In this document: piece after piece, positions 7,153 to 16,270 of the stretch
Layout: every line of letters starts with the position of its first letter
Position numbering within the stretch: position 1 is the first letter of the stretch
Source: Alphaproteobacteria bacterium
GTDB taxonomy: Bacteria > Myxococcota_A > UBA796 > GCA-2862545
Direction: 5' to 3'
DNA length: 64,000 nucleotides
Assembly: GCA_020632875.1 (NCBI GenBank)
Contig: JACKET010000020.1
Coordinates: 71,064 to 135,063 of the forward strand
Translations under genes and position numbers: made by a program
The notes under the pieces: model-generated
What the model was told of the DNA's origin: nothing
Seen by the model: the letters and a program-made list of their open reading frames with translations, nothing else
Databases searched by the model: none

Positions 7153-9307
7153 GAGCTCCATCCGGGTGCGGGGCGCCCGCGACAACAACCTCCGCGATGT
7201 CGATCTCGACCTGCCGCTGGGCGCCCTGACGGTGCTCTGCGGGCCGTCGGGGTCGGGCAAATCGTCGCTGGCGTACGACACGCTCCACCGCGAGGGGCAG
7301 CGCCGGTACCTCGAGGCCCTGATGATCGCGGGCACCGGGTCCCTCCGGCGGCCCGACGTCGAGGCGATCGACCACCTGCCGCCGACCATCGCGCTCGATC
7401 AGCGGGTCCGGGGCTTCGCGAGCCACGAGAGCGTCGCGTCCGTCAGCGAGCTCGGCGTCGGGCTGGCCGTGCTGTACGGGCGCACGGGGCTGCAGCGGTG
7501 CCCCCGGTGTGGGCGGCCCGTCGTCCCGAAGTCGCACGACACCATCGTCGCCGAGCTGCTCGCGATGCCCGTGGGCACGCGCCTCACGCTCGAAGCGCCC
7601 GTCACGAGTGGGCCGGGCGTGCTCGAGGAGATCCAGCGGGCCGGGTTCTCGCGCGTCCGGGTCGACGGGCGGATGGCGCGCATCGAGGAGATCGGCGCGG
7701 TCCCCGAGGGAGCGCCACTGCGCGTGGTGGTCGACCGGATCAAGATCGAGCCCGACCGCCGGGGCCGCATCCACGACGGCGTGCGCCTGGCGTCCCGCGC
7801 CGGGCGGGGCGTCGTCATCGCCGTGACCGAAGCCGAGACGGTGTTCGTCGACCGCCCCCTGTGCGTGCACGACGGGATGGAGCTGCCGGCGCTCGAGCCC
7901 GGCCGGTTCCGGTTCCGCGCGGGGGAGCCGGGGCTCGGCCTCGACGAGGCGGCCGCCGCGGTCGAGGTGGGCGGGGAGCGCGTGCTGGACGTGTTGGGCG
8001 GGACCATCGGCGCGCTCGACGGCTTCCTGGCGGGGCTCCCGGCCTCCGAGGTCGCGAAGGACCTGCTCGACGATCTGCGGCGGCGGGTCGGCATCCTCGT
8101 GTCCCTCGGCCTGGCGGGTCTGCCGCTCGAGCGGCCCGCCGAGCACGTGTCCCGCGGCGAGCTGTTGCGGCTGCGCCTGGCCCGGCAGGTGTCGTCGCGG
8201 GTGTCGGGCGTTCTGTTCGTGCTGGACGAGCCCGCGGCGGGTCTGGACGACGAGGCGGCGGGCGCGGTCCTGGGGCTGGTGCGCGACCTGGTGGAGCAGG
8301 GGAACACGGTGGTGGCCGTCGACCACCACCCGGTCGTGCTGGCCGGCGCAGACCACGTCGTGGAGTTCGGCCCCGGCGCGGGCCCACACGGCGGGACGGT
8401 CGTCTACGCAGGCCCGGTCGCGGGGCTCGCCGAGCAGGACACCGCGACGGGGCGGCTGTTCGCCGGTCGCCTCGAAGGGGGCGTCGAGGGGCCGACCTCC
8501 GGCGAGGCGCTGGACCTCGCGGGCCGGCGCCTCGTGCGCGGGGTCGTGAACGTGGTCAGCGGTCCGTCCGGTTCCGGCAAGACCGTGCTTCTGAAGTCGA
8601 TTGTCGACGCGGCTTCAGGTCGTTTCGAGCGTCTGGTCGATGCCGAGGTCGGCAGCTCCGCGAAGCACAAGCGGTCGAGCCCGGCGACGTTCACGGGGGT
8701 GTGGTCCCTGCTCCGCGACCTGCTCGCACAGACGCGCGAGGCCCGCATCCAGGGCTTCGACGCCGGCACGTTCTCGCTGAACACCAAGGGCGGGCGGTGC
8801 GAGACGTGCCAGGGGGCCGGCGAGGTCCGCGTCGTGCTCGACCCGCTGCCCGACGTGTGGCTCACCTGCGACGTGTGCCACGGGCGGCGGTTCCAGACCG
8901 ACGTCCTCCAGGTGCGCTGGAAGGGCCTGGCGCCCGACGAGCTTCTCGCCCTCGACATCGAAGAGGCGCACCGCGTGCTCGCCGGGAACCCGAAGCTCGA
9001 GCGCATCCTGCGGGCGCTCCGCGATGTGGGGCTCGGATACGTCCAGCTCGGGCGGCCCGCCGACACCCTGTCCGGCGGCGAGTTCCGGCGCCTGCGGCTC
9101 GCGCGCGAGCTCGCCCGCAGCACGGGGCCCGACCTCGTGGTCGCAGACGACCCGTCCCTGGGGCTGCACCCGGTCGACACCCTGGCGCTGATGAAGGCCT
9201 TCGGGCGCCTCGCGGAGGCGGGGGCGACCGTGGTGCTCGCGAGCGGCGATCCGTGGGTCGTGGGGGCCGCGGCCCATGCCGTGCGACTGGCCGATCCACG
9301 ACCCTGA
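7151..9307 (+). CDS. UvrA-like tandem ABC ATPase with degenerate first zinc module (718 aa)
   Basis: Two Walker A motifs (GPSGSGKS 31-38 and GPSGSGKT 471-478) and two signature motifs (VSRGELLRL about 333-341, canonical LSGGEFRRL about 640-648) define a UvrA-type protein of excision repair, but it is about 220 residues shorter than ordinary UvrA. The second zinc module is intact (CETC 550-553, CDVC 573-576). The first keeps only CPRC (117-120) and a lone Cys238; the partner CxxC pair is lost. The second Walker B reads VVADDPSLGLH, with Asp in the usual Glu position. It is likely a UvrA2-type paralogue in tolerance or export rather than the housekeeping UvrA. ATG 7151 follows GGGAG at 7143. 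Confidence 0.85.
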   Translation: MSSIRVRGARDNNLRDVDLDLPLGALTVLCGPSGSGKSSLAYDTLHREGQRRYLEALMIAGTGSLRRPDVEAIDHLPPTIALDQRVRGFASHESVASVSELGVGLAVLYGRTGLQRCPRCGRPVVPKSHDTIVAELLAMPVGTRLTLEAPVTSGPGVLEEIQRAGFSRVRVDGRMARIEEIGAVPEGAPLRVVVDRIKIEPDRRGRIHDGVRLASRAGRGVVIAVTEAETVFVDRPLCVHDGMELPALEPGRFRFRAGEPGLGLDEAAAAVEVGGERVLDVLGGTIGALDGFLAGLPASEVAKDLLDDLRRRVGILVSLGLAGLPLERPAEHVSRGELLRLRLARQVSSRVSGVLFVLDEPAAGLDDEAAGAVLGLVRDLVEQGNTVVAVDHHPVVLAGADHVVEFGPGAGPHGGTVVYAGPVAGLAEQDTATGRLFAGRLEGGVEGPTSGEALDLAGRRLVRGVVNVVSGPSGSGKTVLLKSIVDAASGRFERLVDAEVGSSAKHKRSSPATFTGVWSLLRDLLAQTREARIQGFDAGTFSLNTKGGRCETCQGAGEVRVVLDPLPDVWLTCDVCHGRRFQTDVLQVRWKGLAPDELLALDIEEAHRVLAGNPKLERILRALRDVGLGYVQLGRPADTLSGGEFRRLRLARELARSTGPDLVVADDPSLGLHPVDTLALMKAFGRLAEAGATVVLASGDPWVVGAAAHAVRLADPRP

Positions 9308-9397
9308 GGCGTTGCCTGAGGGTTGGATCGTCCACAGTTGTCATTCGCGGAATTTCTAGACGATAGTGTGCCTGGAACGGGAGCTTCTGGTGTGGTC

Positions 9398-9420
9398 GAC
9401 AACTCCTCCATCGAGTTGTC
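9398..9420. promoter_or_regulatory. Perfect 8-bp inverted repeat upstream of nadB
   Basis: GACAACTC (9398-9405) and GAGTTGTC (9413-9420) flank a 7-bp spacer about 75 bp before the nadB start. The size and position fit a dimeric repressor operator. The same stretch contains DnaA-box-like words (TTGTCCACA at 9416, TCGTCCACA at 9328). Function is unproven. Confidence 0.4.
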
Positions 9421-9493
9421 CACAGAGTTCTTCACAGGCCTCGCGGGCCTTTCCCGCGCCGAGGGCGTAGACTGCCGCCTTCGGAGGAGAGCC

Positions 9494-11101
9494 ATGCACC
9501 GCACGGACTTCCTGGTCATCGGTTCCGGCGTCGCCGGCATGTGGTTCGCGCTCGAGGCCTGCCGCCACGGCAAGGTCACGATGATCACCAAGACGCGTCC
9601 CCTCGAGAGCAACAGCGCCTACGCCCAGGGCGGCATCGCGTCCGTCTGGTCGGAAGACGACGACCCCGAGTTCCACATCCGCGACACGCTCGTCGCCGGC
9701 GCGGGCCTCTGCCGCGCCGAAGCCGTCGATCAGACCGTCCGCGAAGGGCCGATCCGCGTTCGCGAGCTCATCGAGCGCGGCGCCGAGTTCACCCGTCGCC
9801 AGTCCAACCCCGACGAGTACGACCTGCACCGCGAGGGCGGTCACTCCCACCGCCGCATCCTCCATGCGGCCGACTTCACGGGCAAGGAGATGGTCCGCGC
9901 GCTGAACCAGGAGGTCATGGAGCACCCCCAGATCGAGTTCCTCGACCACCACATCGCCATCGACGTGCTGACGCGGCGGTGGCTCGCCCGACGCCTCCAG
10001 CAGGTCCCGCCCGAAGACGACGAGGCGATCGGCGCCTACGTGCTCGACACCTCCCGCGACGAGGTCGAGCTGTACGCCGCCAAGGTGGTCGTGCTCGCGA
10101 CCGGGGGCGCCGGGAAGGTCTACGTCTACACGACGAACCCGCCCATCGCGAGCGGCGACGGCCACGCGATGGCCTGGCGCGCGGGCGCGCGGATGGCGAA
10201 CATGGAGTTCGTCCAGTTCCACCCGACCTGCCTGTTCCACGCGACCGAGAACAGCTTCCTCATCTCCGAGGCGCTGCGCGGCGAGGGCGGCAAGCTCATC
10301 GGCCCCGACGGGCAGCGCTTCATGGACCGCTACGACGAGCGCGCCGAGCTCGCCCCCCGCGACATCGTGGCCCGCGCCATCGACAACGAGCTCAAGACCC
10401 GCGGCCTCGAGTGCGTGTACCTCGACATGCGGCACATGAGCCGCGAAGAGGTCGCCCGGCACTTCCCGACCATCGACACGAAGCTCTTGTCCCTCGGCAT
10501 CGACATGACGCGCGACCCGATCCCCGTGGTCCCCGCGGCGCACTACATGTGCGGCGGCGTGCAGACCGACCTGAACGGCGAGTCGAGCATCCGGAACCTG
10601 TTCGCCGTGGGCGAGGTCGCCTGCACCGGGCTGCACGGGGCCAACCGCCTGGCGAGCAACAGCCTGCTCGAAGCGCTCGTGTTCGCGCACACGGCGGCCC
10701 GCGAGAGCGCCGAGCGGCTCGCGGCCATCCCCCCGGTGCCCGACCTGCCCGCCTGGGACCCGGGCAAGGCCGGCGACTCCGACGAAGCGGTCGTCATCAC
10801 GCAGACCTGGGACGAGATCCGCCGGTTCATGTGGAACTACGTGGGCATCGTCCGCACGCACCGCCGGCTGAAGCGCGCCCAGCGGCGCCTGCAGCTCGTC
10901 CGCGACGAGGTCGACAAGTACTACTGGGACTTCCGCGTGACGGGCGACCTGATCGAGCTCCGCAACCTGGTCGACGTCGCGCACATGATCGTGGAGTGCG
11001 CGCTCCGCCGGCGCGAGAGCCGCGGGCTGCACTACACGCTCGACTTCCCCGAGCCCGACGAGCGCAACGTCAGCGACACGGTGATCCGCCGCTGGAGCTG
11101 A
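9494..11101 (+). CDS. nadB: L-aspartate oxidase
   Basis: Flavoenzyme that oxidises L-aspartate to iminoaspartate, the first step of de novo NAD synthesis. The FAD-binding GSGVAG lies at residues 10-15. Typical fumarate-reductase/NadB blocks follow: NSAYAQGGIA, EGGHSHRRILHA, FVQFHPTC, HYMCGGVQTD and LHGANRLASNSLLEALVFA near residues 380-400, and a C-terminal helical domain with RTHRRLKRAQRRL. The 535-aa length is normal. ATG 9494 is preceded by GGAGGAG at 9483. No nadA or nadC lies nearby. It ends 4 bp from the convergent surface-protein gene. Confidence 0.95.
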   Translation: MHRTDFLVIGSGVAGMWFALEACRHGKVTMITKTRPLESNSAYAQGGIASVWSEDDDPEFHIRDTLVAGAGLCRAEAVDQTVREGPIRVRELIERGAEFTRRQSNPDEYDLHREGGHSHRRILHAADFTGKEMVRALNQEVMEHPQIEFLDHHIAIDVLTRRWLARRLQQVPPEDDEAIGAYVLDTSRDEVELYAAKVVVLATGGAGKVYVYTTNPPIASGDGHAMAWRAGARMANMEFVQFHPTCLFHATENSFLISEALRGEGGKLIGPDGQRFMDRYDERAELAPRDIVARAIDNELKTRGLECVYLDMRHMSREEVARHFPTIDTKLLSLGIDMTRDPIPVVPAAHYMCGGVQTDLNGESSIRNLFAVGEVACTGLHGANRLASNSLLEALVFAHTAARESAERLAAIPPVPDLPAWDPGKAGDSDEAVVITQTWDEIRRFMWNYVGIVRTHRRLKRAQRRLQLVRDEVDKYYWDFRVTGDLIELRNLVDVAHMIVECALRRRESRGLHYTLDFPEPDERNVSDTVIRRWS

Positions 11102-11105
11102 CGCT

Positions 11106-12560
<1,455 letters not shown>

Positions 12561-12625
12561 GTGGACCTCGGGTGCGACGCGCCAAGGTAATCGAGGCCTG
12601 CGCACGCGCTACGCTTTTCGAGGAC

Positions 12626-13057
12626 TCAGCGCTTCGCACCCGGGAAGGGGATGACGCGACCGCGCATCACGACCGGCGTGTGGAACGGCGGTGGCAGGAT
12701 GACCACGTGCTCGTGGCCGCAGACGTGGCAGCGCTCGTCGATCTCGACGGAGAGCGGGGCCTCGAGCGTCGGTGGGAGCCGCCGCGCCGGCGTCTCGAGC
12801 GTGCGCTGGTTGCAGGACGGGCAGTACGCGAAGCGCGACGGCGAGCCGTGCACCCGCGTGGTGGTGTTGGTGCACTGGGGGCAGGCGAGCACCTCGTAGC
12901 TGCGGCGCTCGGGGCTGTCGGGCGGGTCGACGAGCTTGAGGTACGGGATCTGGCAGTTCGGGCAGAGCGGGGTGCGCTGGAACGGCGATGTGCGCGTGTA
13001 CAGCAGCAGCGCGACGAGCATCGTGCACGCCGCGAACAGGATGACGCCGATCAGCAC
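12626..13057 (-). CDS. Membrane-anchored zinc-ribbon protein (143 aa)
   Basis: Begins with a single hydrophobic helix (VLIGVILFAACTMLVALLLY) followed by a soluble region with four CxxC knuckles: CPNC 32-35, CPQC 59-62, CPSC 79-82 and CHVC 110-113, able to form two zinc ribbons. A GTG start at 13057 overlaps the end of the aminopeptidase gene (GTGCTGA), so the two are coupled. The next in-frame alternative would delete the helix. Family not recognised; zinc or iron binding and protein-protein contact at the membrane are reasonable inferences. Confidence 0.7.
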   Translation of the reverse strand: MLIGVILFAACTMLVALLLYTRTSPFQRTPLCPNCQIPYLKLVDPPDSPERRSYEVLACPQCTNTTTRVHGSPSRFAYCPSCNQRTLETPARRLPPTLEAPLSVEIDERCHVCGHEHVVILPPPFHTPVVMRGRVIPFPGAKR

Positions 13058-14445
13058 AGGAGATCCTCGGCGAACGGCCCGCTGCCCGCGAGGGCCTCGA
13101 CGTCGGCGACGGCCTTGGGCACGGCGGCGGTGAGGTTGTCGGGATCGCCCGTGGTCACGGCGATGTCGTCTTCGATGCGGATGCCGCCGAACCCGAGCCA
13201 GCTCTCGGCGCGGTCGAAGTCGACCTGATCCTTGAAGCGCTGGTAGAGCGTGCGGTCGGACAGGATGGCGGGGACGACGTAGAAGCCGGGCTCGACCGTC
13301 ACGACCCAGCCGGGCTCGAGCGGCAGGTCGAGGCGCAGGAACGCCGTGCCGAACTGGTCGGGACGCGCGACCCCCTCGGGGTAGGACGGGCGGTCGCCGA
13401 AGTTCTCGAGGTCGTGCACGTCCATCCCGAGCAGGTGGCCGCAGCCGTGCGGGAAGAACAGCGCGTGGGCGCCCGACTCGACGGCCGCTTCGGCGGAGCC
13501 GCGCACCAGGCCCTCGTCGACGAGGAACTGCGCGATGACGAGCGACGAGGCGTCGTGGACCTCGCGGTAGCGCGTGCCCGCGCGGACCTTCGCGATGGAC
13601 GCGGCCTGGGCGGCGAGCACCGCCTCGTACGCCGCGCGCTGGCGCTTCGAGAACCGGCCGTTCGTCGGGGTGGTGCGCGTGATGTCGACGCCGTAGCCCG
13701 ACGCGACCTCGCCGCCGCCGTCGAGCAGCAGGAGCTGGTCGGTGTCGAGCGTGTTGGGGTGGTGGAAGTTGTGGAGGACCTCGCCGCGCACGGTGAGGAT
13801 CGTCGGGTAGCCCGTGCTGGCACCCCCCGCGGCGAGGATGCCCTCGAACAGGGCCGTGAGCACGCGCTCGGAGGCCCCCGGGCGGCACGCCTTCATGACC
13901 GCGACGTGCGCTTTGCACGAGATGGCTGCGGCGGCCCGCATCTCGTCGAGCTCGGCGGCCGACTTGGTGCGGCGCATGGCGATGATGGCGTCGACGAGAT
14001 CCATGTCGCCGAACTCGCGGCCGAAGCGGAGCTCGTCGCGGCCCGTCCACGCGGCCATCAGGCGGTTGCGGCCCTCGTCGGGGATGGCGAGGACCTTCGG
14101 ATGGTCGAGCTTGCGGGCGCGCAGCGCGAGGTGGGGCAGAGGCTCGACGCGCTCGAAGCCCAGCGCACGGCCGCGCTCGACGATGGACGGCTGCGTGCCG
14201 TGCCACAGGTCGTCGTCGTCGTGTGGGGGCGGGAGGAACAGCGTCTGCTCGCCCTCGGTGAGCAGGAGCGCGGCGTTCGGCTCGGTGCAGCCCGTGAGGT
14301 AGAGGAACGTGCTGTCCTGACGGAACGGGAGGGGCGTCATCGGCAGGTTGCGCGCGCGCTCGCCGTTGCCGAGCAGCAGGATCGGCCCGCCGACCTCGGA
14401 CAGCAGGCGCGCACGACGTTCCGCGAACACGGACGGGTCGATCAT
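13051..14445 (-). CDS. M24-family Xaa-Pro aminopeptidase (aminopeptidase P-like, 464 aa)
   Basis: The N-terminal creatinase-like domain (residues 1-165; NLPMTPLPFRQDSTFLYLTG is typical of aminopeptidase P) precedes a pita-bread catalytic domain. The five metal ligands are visible: Asp in LLLDGGGE, Asp in GVDITRT, His in PHGCGHLLGMDVHD, Glu in VTVEPGFYV and Glu in GIRIEDDI. Such enzymes remove N-terminal residues preceding proline, using two Mn or Co ions. The ATG at 14445 with GGGGGA upstream is preferred over an in-frame codon at 14472. The zinc-ribbon gene overlaps its 3' end. Confidence 0.9.
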   Translation of the reverse strand: MIDPSVFAERRARLLSEVGGPILLLGNGERARNLPMTPLPFRQDSTFLYLTGCTEPNAALLLTEGEQTLFLPPPHDDDDLWHGTQPSIVERGRALGFERVEPLPHLALRARKLDHPKVLAIPDEGRNRLMAAWTGRDELRFGREFGDMDLVDAIIAMRRTKSAAELDEMRAAAAISCKAHVAVMKACRPGASERVLTALFEGILAAGGASTGYPTILTVRGEVLHNFHHPNTLDTDQLLLLDGGGEVASGYGVDITRTTPTNGRFSKRQRAAYEAVLAAQAASIAKVRAGTRYREVHDASSLVIAQFLVDEGLVRGSAEAAVESGAHALFFPHGCGHLLGMDVHDLENFGDRPSYPEGVARPDQFGTAFLRLDLPLEPGWVVTVEPGFYVVPAILSDRTLYQRFKDQVDFDRAESWLGFGGIRIEDDIAVTTGDPDNLTAAVPKAVADVEALAGSGPFAEDLLC

Positions 14446-14505
14446 CGGTCCCCCAGGCAGGCAGCATAGCAAGGCGCCGTGGTGTAGCCTCGCGCCGGAG
14501 GCTTC

Positions 14506-14922
14506 ATGTCCGAATCACGCGGGTTCTTCGCGACACTTCTCGCCACGCCGGAGGCTCCGCTGTCGAAGCTCTCGCGCTACACCTTCTGGAACGGCGTGCT
14601 GTACGTCGCGGTCGGGGCGGCGATGTACGCCGGGCCCGCGTCGATCCTGATCGCGGCGACCGGAACGCCCGTCGACCAGGTCGGCACGCTCCGCGTCATC
14701 GGGATGGCGGTGGCCTTCATCGGGTGGTTCTACATGATGGGGGCGCGCACGGGCGCCGCGTCCTTCGGCCTCGCGACGGTGGTCGACCGGCTCCTGGTGC
14801 CGTTCCTGCTCGGAGGGCTCGTGCTCTCGGGTCAGGTGATGGCGAGCCAGATCGCCGGCTTCGCCATCCTCGACCCGATCCTGGCGCTCGGCGCGCTCTT
14901 CATCTGGCGTTCCGAGCGGTGA
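14506..14922 (+). CDS. Four-helix integral membrane protein of unknown function (138 aa)
   Basis: Hydrophobic stretches at about residues 27-50, 60-80, 85-105 and 110-135 give four membrane helices with short loops and a cytoplasmic-looking N-terminus (MSESRGFFATLLATPEAPLSKLSRY). It is divergent from the aminopeptidase gene (60 bp between starts) and overlaps antiparallel with a small lipoprotein gene at its 3' end. It has the size of DoxX-like or DUF-type membrane proteins, but I cannot place it in a family. Confidence 0.65.
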   Translation: MSESRGFFATLLATPEAPLSKLSRYTFWNGVLYVAVGAAMYAGPASILIAATGTPVDQVGTLRVIGMAVAFIGWFYMMGARTGAASFGLATVVDRLLVPFLLGGLVLSGQVMASQIAGFAILDPILALGALFIWRSER

Positions 14923-15109
14923 GGGGCTCGGGCGACGCGTTCAGGGCGTCGAGGGCGATGAGCCAGGCATCGGTGCTGGCATGACGTCGCGGCCGGTCGA
15001 CCGGGCCGTCGCCGATCACCTCGACGGTGACGGTGCGTGCGGGGGCGGGCGGTTCGTCGGGCATGCACCCGAAGCCCAGCGCGACGAGGAGGAGGGACGC
15101 GGCTCGCAT
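14900..15109 (-). CDS. Small predicted lipoprotein (69 aa)
   Basis: The N-terminus MRAASLLLVALGFGC is a plausible lipoprotein signal with the lipobox LGFGC, followed by a Pro-rich acidic linker. The mature part is about 55 residues with no recognisable domain. The 3' end overlaps the membrane-protein gene on the other strand by 23 bp. It is divergent from pyrE. The short length leaves real doubt; the clean lipobox is the main reason to keep it. Confidence 0.5.
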   Translation of the reverse strand: MRAASLLLVALGFGCMPDEPPAPARTVTVEVIGDGPVDRPRRHASTDAWLIALDALNASPEPLTARNAR

Positions 15110-15186
15110 GCCGATGATGTAGCCGCGGCCTGCGTCACGGGATGTCGGGATGGATGGTGTGTGGTCTCGCGGTTAGCAGCGGCCGC

Positions 15187-15726
15187 ATGAGTCACCAGCG
15201 CCTGGTCGAGTTGCTGCGCGAGAAGTCCGTGCGGCGTGGAGCGTTCACCCTCGCGAGCGGCAAGCAGTCCGACCTGTACGTCGACGTCCGCCAGACGAGC
15301 CTGCACGCCGAGGGCAGCGTGCTCATCGGCCGCGCCATCCTCGCGCGCCTGCGGCCCGACGTGGTGGGCGTGGGCGGGATGACGATGGGCGCCGACCCGC
15401 TGGCCTGCGTGGCGTCCGCGCTGTCGCACCTCGACGGCCGCGGCGTGCACGCGTTCCTCATCCGCAAAGAGCCCAAGGGCCACGGAGTGGAGCGGCTCGT
15501 CGTGGGCATGGGCAACTTCGCGCCCGGTGCGAAGGTCGCCATCGTCGAAGACACCACGACCACGGGCGGCTCCTCGATCCGCGCGGTCGAGGCGGCGCGC
15601 GACGCGGGGCTCGACGTGGTCCAGCTGATCACGGTGGTCGACCGCGAAGAGGGCGCCCGTGAGCGGATCGCGGCGTACGGGCTCGAGCTCGAAGCCATCA
15701 CCGGGCGCACGGAGCTCCTGGCTTAG
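15187..15726 (+). CDS. pyrE: Orotate phosphoribosyltransferase
   Basis: Makes orotidine 5'-monophosphate from orotate and PRPP in pyrimidine synthesis. The PRPP-binding motif VAIVEDTTTTGGSS is near residue 120. FTLASGKQSDLYVDVRQT (19-36) and FLIRKEPKGHG (catalytic Lys loop, about residue 95) are standard. The 179-aa length is slightly short but normal. ATG at 15187 chosen because the family starts a few residues before the ASGK block. A long inverted-repeat element begins 8 bp after the stop. Confidence 0.93.
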   Translation: MSHQRLVELLREKSVRRGAFTLASGKQSDLYVDVRQTSLHAEGSVLIGRAILARLRPDVVGVGGMTMGADPLACVASALSHLDGRGVHAFLIRKEPKGHGVERLVVGMGNFAPGAKVAIVEDTTTTGGSSIRAVEAARDAGLDVVQLITVVDREEGARERIAAYGLELEAITGRTELLA

Positions 15727-15733
15727 AGGCGCC

Positions 15734-16232
15734 CACAGCGAGCCACAGCGCTGGTCGAGCTTCGAGCGTCCCAGGGCATCACGCAGATGACGCAGATGAA
15801 CGCGGATGACGCAGAAACGAGGCCGTCGCGGGGTCGAGCGTCCTCTTGTCCCCGAAGCGCCATCGCGGATCCACGATTGCGCAGCTCCAACGACTGGAAT
15901 CTGTCGGAATTTGGCCTGGGACCGAAGTAAGCTCACCCGCTCAGCCCGAGACGCCGGCCTGCTCTGGTGAGTCCCGAATCCGGTCCGCAAGAAGGCCCGC
16001 TCTGTCGACCCGAACACCGAGACGTCCCTCGAGAGCCCTGACGACACGGGTGTACGGCGGTCCTGGCGGTTCCCATCGAAGGTGCCCCGGGGAAACGAGG
16101 ACGCTCGACCCGTGACGGCCTGGTTTCTGCGTCATCTGCGTCCTTCTGCGTCATCTGCGTGAGGCCCTGAGACGCTCGGAGCTGGACCACTTCCCCCACG
16201 GAGCGCTGTGGCTCGCTGCGGCTCGCTGTGCG
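15734..16232. repeat. Long imperfect inverted-repeat element, copy 1 (downstream of pyrE)
   Basis: This fills the 544-bp gap between the convergent pyrE and sulfatase genes, which has no gene. The left arm (about 15734-15853) is repeated inverted in the right arm (about 16089-16232) with high identity: CACAGCGAGCCACAGCG, a TTCGAGCGTC block, two or three ACGCAGATGACGCAGAA units, a GGTCGAGCGTCCTC block. A further internal block (about 15953-16030) is shared with copy 2. The transcript would fold into a very long hairpin, so it may also end transcription from both sides. Confidence 0.85.
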
Positions 16233-16270
16233 AGACCAGGGGATCGGCAACGCTGGTCGCTTCGTGGGCG

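Noticed and set aside
9320..9440. Chromosome origin suggested by DnaA-box-like words
   Set aside because: There is no AT-rich unwinding region and no dnaA, dnaN, gyrB or rpmH gene nearby; the words are imperfect.
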